Positions 58,189-64,000 of a DNA stretch of 64,000 nt are shown here, piece after piece (the stretch's first letter is position 1; every line of letters starts with the position of its first letter). This DNA comes from Lingula anatina (lineage: Eukaryota > Brachiopoda > Lingulata > Lingulida > Lingulidae): the NCBI RefSeq assembly GCF_001039355.2, contig NW_019773514.1:1515164-1579163 (forward strand), read 5' to 3'. Below the pieces are notes generated by a model. That model was not told the origin of the DNA, made no database searches, and worked only from the letters and a program-made list of their open reading frames with translations. Position numbers and translations under genes: made by a program.

Positions 58189-61100
58189 CTAGAATTCAAG
58201 AAAAAAATAATTAAGTTAACTACTTAAATCATAAACAATAGTGTATGCATTAATTCACTGAATTATTTATAGTAAACATTTACCTTTTTATCCAAGTATA
58301 CCTGATTTTTTAATGAAAAATTAGTAAAGAGATCTACAAATATGAGACAGACACAAACTAAATATAAAAAAGTTCAAGTAGCTATACAGGTAGGTACTTA
58401 TCAGATATAATTTAGATGATTACTAAAATATACAGGACATACAGGAAAAACATAAGCATTAATAAACCAATTAAGTAATAGGCCTAACTAATTGAGTATA
58501 CAGACAAATAAACTAGATAAATTAAAATCAAGTGCAACAGATTGATAAAGAAAAAAAATTGATAACTGAACCAACAACTATAACATATAATGGATTAATC
58601 CAAAATTAGCACAGGTGCAAATATCAATTAAGAGATAAAATTTCGGTTACATACCCACTTGCAATGGGGTGTCTGGTGCCCTAAGAATTTGCCAATACGT
58701 TCTCTTATCTGGATCCTCCGATATGCCGTTGATCTCGGTGATGTAGTGGCCAAGAGAGGTGTCCTTAGCTTTGAAACTAAAGGCAAGATCAACGAGATTA
58801 ATGAACGAGCTTGGACATTGTTCGCAATTTTTTCGTCATGATTTTTTAAAATATAAATGTGACTCAATGCTATTATTCATTATTTGATTTCACTAACAGA
58901 CCAATAAACTTATATCAATTTAATTCACTTCAAAGAGCACACACAGAACAGCGGACTAACAGATCCGCGGTTCAAATATTCGCTTCAATTCATTTATGAA
59001 TTAGTGCATGTGTTTAACGACGTGCATATGGTCCATATGTATTATATGTTGTGCAAATTAAAGCAGTACATTTCTGTAAATCTATATGTTAAAAGACAAA
59101 ATATTTAATCCAAATGAAAGAATTTGTTTTCACCATTAAGCTGTCATAAACCGTGAAAAAAGAGAACTTTATATTAAAAATTGAAAATCAAGCAGCCTAC
59201 CTGAAATCTGATACTCTTTTCTGAAGAATTTCCATGGAATCGTACAAGGATGATCCTATTGGAACGGTCACATAGTAACTCTGGTTTTCACTGTGTCCTT
59301 CTATATTAGCAACTACCTGAATGGTGAATGTTAGCTGTGTGGGGGTTGTGGTTGTAGTGGGCGGAGCTTGAGTAGTTGTGACAGGGGGCGGGGCCTTCTG
59401 ACAGATCTTGATGTCCCCCAAATCAGCATATAATTTGCCAGCAAGGGCGGGGAGAACCTGATTGGCAGCTGTCACTCCTCCAAACGATCCATCCGGTTCT
59501 GTTAGAATCAAAAGGCACTACTAAGCTATGTATCATGCTCCAATTATCATGTTTCCTTACAGTCTAACAGGATGTCGCAAGAAGTAAATAAAATAAATTG
59601 TCACAACGCAGTTAAATGTTATACANAAAAAAAATTGATAACTGAACCAACAACTATAACATATAATGGATTAATCCAAAATTAGCACAGGTGCAAATAT
59701 CAATTAAGAGATAAAATTTCGGTTACATACCCACTTGCAATGGGGTGTCTGGTGCCCTAAGAATTTGCCAATACGTTCTCTTATCTGGATCCTCCGATAT
59801 GCCGTTGATCTCGGTGATGTAGTGGCCAAGAGAGGTGTCCTTAGCTTTGAAACTAAAGGCAAGATCAACGAGATTAATGAACGAGCTTGGACATTGTTCG
59901 CAATTTTTTCGTCATGATTTTTTAAAATATAAATGTGACTCAATGCTATTATTCATTATTTGATTTCACTAACAGACCAATAAACTTATATCAATTTAAT
60001 TCACTTCAAAGAGCACACACAGAACAGCGGACTAACAGATCCGCGGTTCAAATATTCGCTTCAATTCATTTATGAATTAGTGCATGTGTTTAACGACGTG
60101 CATATGGTCCATATGTATTATATGTTGTGCAAATTAAAGCAGTACATTTCTGTAAATCTATATGTTAAAAGACAAAATATTTAATCCAAATGAAAGAATT
60201 TGTTTTCACCATTAAGCTGTCATAAACCGTGAAAAAAGAGAACTTTATATTAAAAATTGAAAATCAAGCAGCCTACCTGAAATCTGATACTCTTTTCTGA
60301 AGAATTTCCATGGAATCGTACAAGGATGATCCTATTGGAACGGTCACATAGTAACTCTGGTTTTCACTGTGTCCTTCTATATTAGCAACTACCTGAATGG
60401 TGAATGTTAGCTGTGTGGGGGTTGTGGTTGTAGTGGGCGGAGCTTGAGTAGTTGTGACAGGGGGCGGGGCCTTCTGACAGATCTTGATGTCCCCCAAATC
60501 AGCATATAATTTGCCAGCAAGGGCGGGGAGAACCTGATTGGCAGCTGTCACTCCTCCAAACGATCCATCCGGTTCTGTTAGAATCAAAAGGCACTACTAA
60601 GCTATGTATCATGCTCCAATTATCATGTTTCCTTACAGTCTAACAGGATGTCGCAAGAAGTAAATAAAATAAATTGTCACAACGCAGTTAAATGTTATAC
60701 AAAAATACATTTTTACCCCACATGTATTCAGGAAAGTCTTTACTTACGTTGATGGGCAACGAGGGTAAGTTGAGCTTTCTTCTTGATCTGTTTTCGACTG
60801 CTCTTATTATCTGCGTACAGAGCCTACAATCACAAAGAACATATTAGACGCACGTTCGCGCCGATTTAGATATTTAGAACACAACACTGGCTGATTCCAT
60901 ACATGAGCTGTGACAGCAGAAGCGCTTAGAATTACCATATCTGTGATATCCCACTTAATTTATTAACTGCAATCGGATTGTTTTGTCTTTCACTGGTGTT
61001 CTGGTTCAATATTAACATGGAATCAATGTAAAAAATGTGGGAACCTCGTCATATTTTACACTAAATAGTCTTAGTTGTATATACCTGAACGGCCAGTCCA

Positions 61101-63795
61101 GTAGTGTATTGGTTGCCAAATGAACCATCCGGTTTGATATTAGACAGTATATACTGGATCCCAGTGTTGATGGCAGGTATGACGTCCGCGGCACCGGTCC
61201 GGTTTCTCACACAAGACAATGCAATAACTGATATTGCAGCTTCATCTGGAAACGGAGACAGGAAACGGAAATTAAATGTTTTCAAAGAAGAATAAAAAAA
61301 AGTAAATAAAACGAAAGTGAAAGTGTATGAGAAAAGTTCAAGACGGTGGCTGGATTTAAACATGTAAATTAATTGATTAAATAGCCAGACAACTGTACGA
61401 CCAACGGAGCAAAGGATAAAAAAAAAAAAAATAAATAAAATAAATGAATAAAAAAAGAGGCAAGCACAAGAAATGTTAAAAAGAAAAACATGATAAAAAA
61501 TGCCATTACCAACTCCGAAAGTATAATTTCCAGCACCATCTACAAGACGTTCGTAGTACGTCTCATTTATTGCACCAGAGTTGCACAGAGCTAGCACAGC
61601 CCAGCTGTAGGCGAAGTTCTGGTTAAAGTAATACTTGGGAAAGTTGTTCATCTGGTTCATGAGAAGTTCTATAAGGTTATGGTCATAGAAATTTGCCGGA
61701 TCTTGACAGGTAGACACAAGGCCGTTGATGAACTGGCCAAGTTTCCCACCAAACCAGGCGGCTGTGTCCAACCCTGGGTAGCTGCAACAAAAAGTTTTAT
61801 TGATTAACGTATCTATTTACTTATTTATTTATCTGTACTTAAAAACCCAGTTTAAAAAACACACCAGGTAGAATTATATAATACAATATATATTTTAACA
61901 AAATAGTTAAATATTAAATATTTGTTAAAACTACCCAGTATATACTGCAGGAAATGTTGCACTTTATTGATCAATTTATTTCTAGACAAGTACATAGACA
62001 GTTAAAACCAAATAGAATCATAGACCATAAATAAACTACTCAGCATTTAAAAATAATTAAAAGTTGGTTGTTAGATATCAACGTACTTGCTAATAGCTGC
62101 CAGGAGAACCAAGTTCATTTCCTTGACGCTGGCGACGGTGCTTGGCCTTTTCGGATTATACCAGCAATCTCCACCAGCTAACTGAAGCGCTATGATGGCC
62201 TCAGCCTCACTTCGCATGCCCCAACCCCAATCTTCATTTCGGTCCTTTAGCAGCCATCTTATTCCTTTCTCTCTAGCCTTGTCAATGTCTGAGTTGGTAA
62301 ATATTAGTGATGTATTATTTCAAATTTATATTCATTTAAATGGCGGAAATTTAGTAAATGTGTGCGTGTGCATGTGTGTTTGTGTAAGGATTTTTAGATA
62401 CATGTAGCATTAGGCGCATGGCAAAGTCAATGGTAAAAATTTTCTTAAGTGTCACTTATTGTGCGTAGTCATTCTGACTAAGATAATAGGTATTTTAACG
62501 TTTGGTTGCAAACGAGTTTTCTCAAGTCATATCACTCTAACTAATGTTTAGCACTACTCTTATTGATGATAATTCTATTCAGTTAATACATATATGGATA
62601 ATAAATATGAGATATCTACAAGTGAAATAATAGGGTTGGGTCTCGGTGTCTTTAGGTAGTGCTGTTGTTGTTCATATAAAAAATATGCCTTTCCTGATTT
62701 GAAATTGCACTCAGGATGTCATCAGAAATGTTAATTTTTACTGATACATACAAACTTCCGTCAATTATGGGATAAAGAGAAATTGAGTTATAGGTAGTCG
62801 TCGCGTAACTACACGCAAGAACGTAAAAATATTCTAGTAAGCAGTTGTTTAATCTTTACACTAAATGTGCATTCTTTTCCATATTATCAACTAAGACACC
62901 AGCCTGATTCTCATTTCAAACACCTTTTGATCATGTATCCCAGCTGTAACATCCAAATAATTTATCCGAAACATGATGTGTATACAGATGTGTATGGTAT
63001 GTAAAAGGAACGTGCTACTTTGTGAAAAAATTGAGTGTCCTGAGAAATCAAGGTCACAAATGTAACCAAATGTAAAAAGCCGTATACCCTCAATATATAC
63101 ACGTATATATATATATATGGGTTTCTTTTCAGGGTTTTCTTGTCAGGGTTTCTTTTCGAACGCGTGTCTTAATTGACTGGTCTGTTATACAGTATAGATG
63201 CAGAGAAGACTTAGCATTTTTTTTTCCCACATATCCAGATTTTCATTAATTTAATTTCACGGAAGTGTAGTGTTTGATAAGTTCTCCGGCTCAGTGGAGT
63301 CATCGTGTTTTATTGGTAAATGATTACCATATATTTACGATTTCGGGCCGAAATTTGATTATTTTAAGGCACGTGGTATAAAAAATTCAAGCTTTGAAAA
63401 GACTAGTCCATGATGATTGAAAAAAAATATAGTAGCAAAGAGGGGGCAGTTACCAGTAGTTGTTGTATCCCCTTGTATAACGGGGCATATTCATATAGTA
63501 AAAAATAAACGCAAAGATATATGCATTATATGTCATAATGTTACAACAACGGCTCTCATACAAATTATCTTTCTGTGGTAAATTGTAGATTAAAAAAAAT
63601 AATAATAATAATTATAAAACACTCCATACAAAATATTCGAGTTGTATAAATTAAATATCAATATTTCTGATTTAAAATTCACGGTTTGAACCAGAGCATC
63701 TTATTGATATATGATATGTGAAGCATATTCTACTTACCACTCGGACAAAATATGGTGAATCCCAAGGTGCATAAAAGTGCGTAAAAACCCCTCAT
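58127..63795 (-). CDS. secreted cobalamin-binding protein, intrinsic factor/transcobalamin family (8 exons)
   Basis: Binds vitamin B12 outside the cell for transport or uptake. Exons: 63738-63795, 62087-62288, 61510-61781, 61085-61245, 60748-60823, 60277-60574, 59731-59852 (or the second copies at 59201-59498 and 58655-58776), 58127-58188. Phases fit throughout and give 416 residues. Residues 1-18 are a signal peptide. Residues 20 to about 280 form the alpha domain, with terpenoid-cyclase-like words (EDWGWGMRSEAEAIIAL, KPDGSFGNQYTTGLAVQ, PDGSFGGVTAANQVLPAL). A Pro/Thr-rich linker (about 283-300) leads to the beta domain (VPIGSSLYDSMEILQKR, DKRTYWQILRAPDTPLQVG), which closes over the ligand in this family. 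Order and length match intrinsic factor, transcobalamin and haptocorrin; invertebrate members cannot be assigned to one vertebrate paralogue. Confidence 0.93.
58655..58776 (-). CDS. cobalamin carrier exon 7 (distal duplicate copy)
   Basis: Appears identical to 59731-59852. This copy is the one next to the terminal exon, so it is the exon 7 that would splice to 58188 in a conventional eight-exon gene. Confidence 0.6.
59201..59498 (-). CDS. cobalamin carrier exon 6 (distal duplicate copy)
   Basis: Appears identical to 60277-60574, offset 1076 bp. It may be an assembly duplicate rather than an extra exon. If real, exons 6+7 form a phase 1-1 cassette of 420 bp and would lengthen the protein by 140 residues without breaking the frame. 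Confidence 0.55.
59731..59852 (-). CDS. cobalamin carrier exon 7 (proximal copy): beta domain
   Basis: Acceptor GATCTTGCCTTTAG, donor GTATGT, phase 2 to 1. Encodes SLGHYITEINGI and DKRTYWQILRAP; the YWQ word is a hallmark of the family's beta domain. Confidence 0.92.
60277..60574 (-). CDS. cobalamin carrier exon 6 (proximal copy): end of alpha domain, linker, start of beta domain
   Basis: Acceptor TTGATTCTAACAG, donor GTAGGC, phase 1 to 2. Encodes PDGSFGGVTAANQVLPALAG, then a Pro/Thr linker likely to be O-glycosylated, then beta-domain strands with VPIGSSLYDSMEILQKR. Confidence 0.93.
60748..60823 (-). CDS. cobalamin carrier exon 5 (76 bp)
   Basis: Acceptor TTGTGATTGTAG, donor GTAAGT, phase 0 to 1. 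Encodes ALYADNKSSRKQIKKKAQ, a basic helix bridging exons 4 and 6 in frame. Confidence 0.88.
61085..61245 (-). CDS. cobalamin carrier exon 4 (alpha domain)
   Basis: Acceptor CTCCGTTTCCAG, donor GTATAT, phase 1 to 0. Encodes AAISVIALSCVRNRTG and KPDGSFGNQYTTGLAVQ; intrinsic factor has the equivalent IYSTGLAMQAL. Confidence 0.95.
61510..61781 (-). CDS. cobalamin carrier exon 3 (alpha domain)
   Basis: Acceptor CTTTTTGTTGCAG, donor GTAATG, phase 2 to 1. Contains GQFINGLVSTCQDP and NFAYSWAVLALCNSG, matching the corresponding intrinsic-factor helices with their cysteines. Confidence 0.94.
62087..62288 (-). CDS. cobalamin carrier exon 2 (alpha domain)
   Basis: Acceptor TTTACCAACTCAG, donor GTACGT, phase 1 to 2. 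Encodes IRWLLKDRNEDWGWGMRSEA and LVLLAAIS, the first helices of the alpha-alpha barrel. Confidence 0.92.
63738..63795 (-). CDS. cobalamin carrier exon 1: signal peptide
   Basis: MRGFYALLCTLGFTIFCPSG, a typical cleavable signal. Donor GTAAGT, phase 1. The ATG is 87 nt downstream of a TATA box. Confidence 0.88.
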
Positions 63796-63881
63796 AATGT
63801 TCCACTTTCTTTAGCTCCGGGTATTTGCCTGCAAATATCTACACTCAAAACACTGACACGCTTTGATCGGTCTGTAGCTTT

Positions 63882-63889
63882 CTTTTATA
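63882..63889 (-). promoter_or_regulatory. TATA box of the cobalamin carrier gene
   Basis: TATAAAAG on the minus strand, 87 nt upstream of the ATG, giving an expected 5' UTR of about 60 nt. Inferred from consensus and spacing. Confidence 0.6.
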
Positions 63890-64000
63890 CCTTTCAAAGA
63901 GGATATGCAAACGAGGTGTCACCTGATGTGTTAGTCATTTTTTAAGCTCCCTTTACACTGGACGGCGTCCTTTCTGCGTCCCTTGGTGCGGCCCCGTTTG

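Larger units (their letters stand above)
58551..60701. repeat. 1075-bp block present twice, apparently identical, joined at a single N
   Basis: 58551-59625 and 59627-60701 show no difference on inspection and are separated only by N at 59626. The block covers exons 6 and 7 of the carrier gene with their introns. Perfect identity of intron sequence argues for an assembly artefact or a very recent event. Confidence 0.92.
60824..63737. other. introns 1-4 of the cobalamin carrier gene
   Basis: Introns at 62289-63737, 61782-62086, 61246-61509 and 60824-61084, all AT-rich. Intron 1 contains TA and TGTG runs and poly-A/TAA stretches near 63590-63610. No other gene or clear element was recognised. 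Confidence 0.75.

Noticed and set aside
58628-58867. 79-codon minus-strand ORF (repeated at 59704-59943)
   Set aside because: Wrong-frame shadow of carrier exon 7.
63935-64000. AGCTCCCTTTACACTGGACG-like sequence at the window edge as a MITE end
   Set aside because: Resembles the ends of some MITEs, but the partner end would lie outside the window.
1-64000. CRISPR arrays, operons, toxin-antitoxin or defence-system gene clusters
   Set aside because: The DNA is animal-type with spliced genes. All tandem repeats are microsatellites, duplications or transposon-derived.

Overview
The window is nuclear DNA from an animal, most likely a marine invertebrate. Genes are split into many exons with GT-AG introns, one intron is over 20 kb, intergenic DNA is AT-rich and full of short degenerate repeats and MITE-like elements, and paired near-identical blocks meet at N characters, as in an unphased assembly of a highly heterozygous genome. 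The gene set (cobalamin carrier, inverted formin, class B-like receptor with a cysteine-rich ectodomain) fits a deuterostome such as a hemichordate, echinoderm or cephalochordate, but a lophotrochozoan is not excluded. No prokaryotic or viral gene block and no CRISPR array was seen.

Layout. (1) 2004-8021, minus strand: a three-exon gene for a predicted 974-residue class B-like seven-transmembrane receptor. It has a signal peptide, a somatomedin-B-like cysteine cluster and two copies of an F/Y-K-N-x-F-C-x-x-C motif. A TATA box lies 147 nt upstream of the ATG. (2) About 8.2-18.9 kb: intergenic DNA with MITEs, a palindrome and one unidentified 100-codon ORF. (3) 18889-51325, plus strand: a complete 14-exon gene for inverted formin 2 (INF2), with a lysine-rich N-terminal extension, DID, FH1, FH2 and WH2/DAD, then a low-complexity tail. 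Splice phases agree at every junction. The one break is a 1-nt frame error in a C run beside an assembly gap in FH1. Intron 1 (20.8 kb) holds most of the mobile DNA. (4) 51.3-58.1 kb: intergenic DNA with a MITE and a dead Tc1/mariner transposase. (5) 58127-63795, minus strand: an eight-exon gene for a secreted cobalamin-binding protein of the intrinsic factor/transcobalamin family. The assembled protein is 416 residues, almost exactly the length of human intrinsic factor. Exons 6 and 7 are present twice in blocks that look identical, joined at a single N.

The three genes are functionally unrelated (membrane signalling, actin assembly, vitamin B12 carriage) and I see no sign that they form a system. 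The most useful observations concern assembly structure (three duplicated blocks meeting at Ns), a GT microsatellite that forms the 5' splice site of INF2 exon 8, decayed copies of the carrier gene's last coding exon just downstream of it, and several families of non-autonomous DNA elements. I found nothing that I can defend as a wholly new biological system.

Exon boundaries were set by hand from splice consensus, reading phase and remembered family similarity. No search, alignment program or expression data was used.
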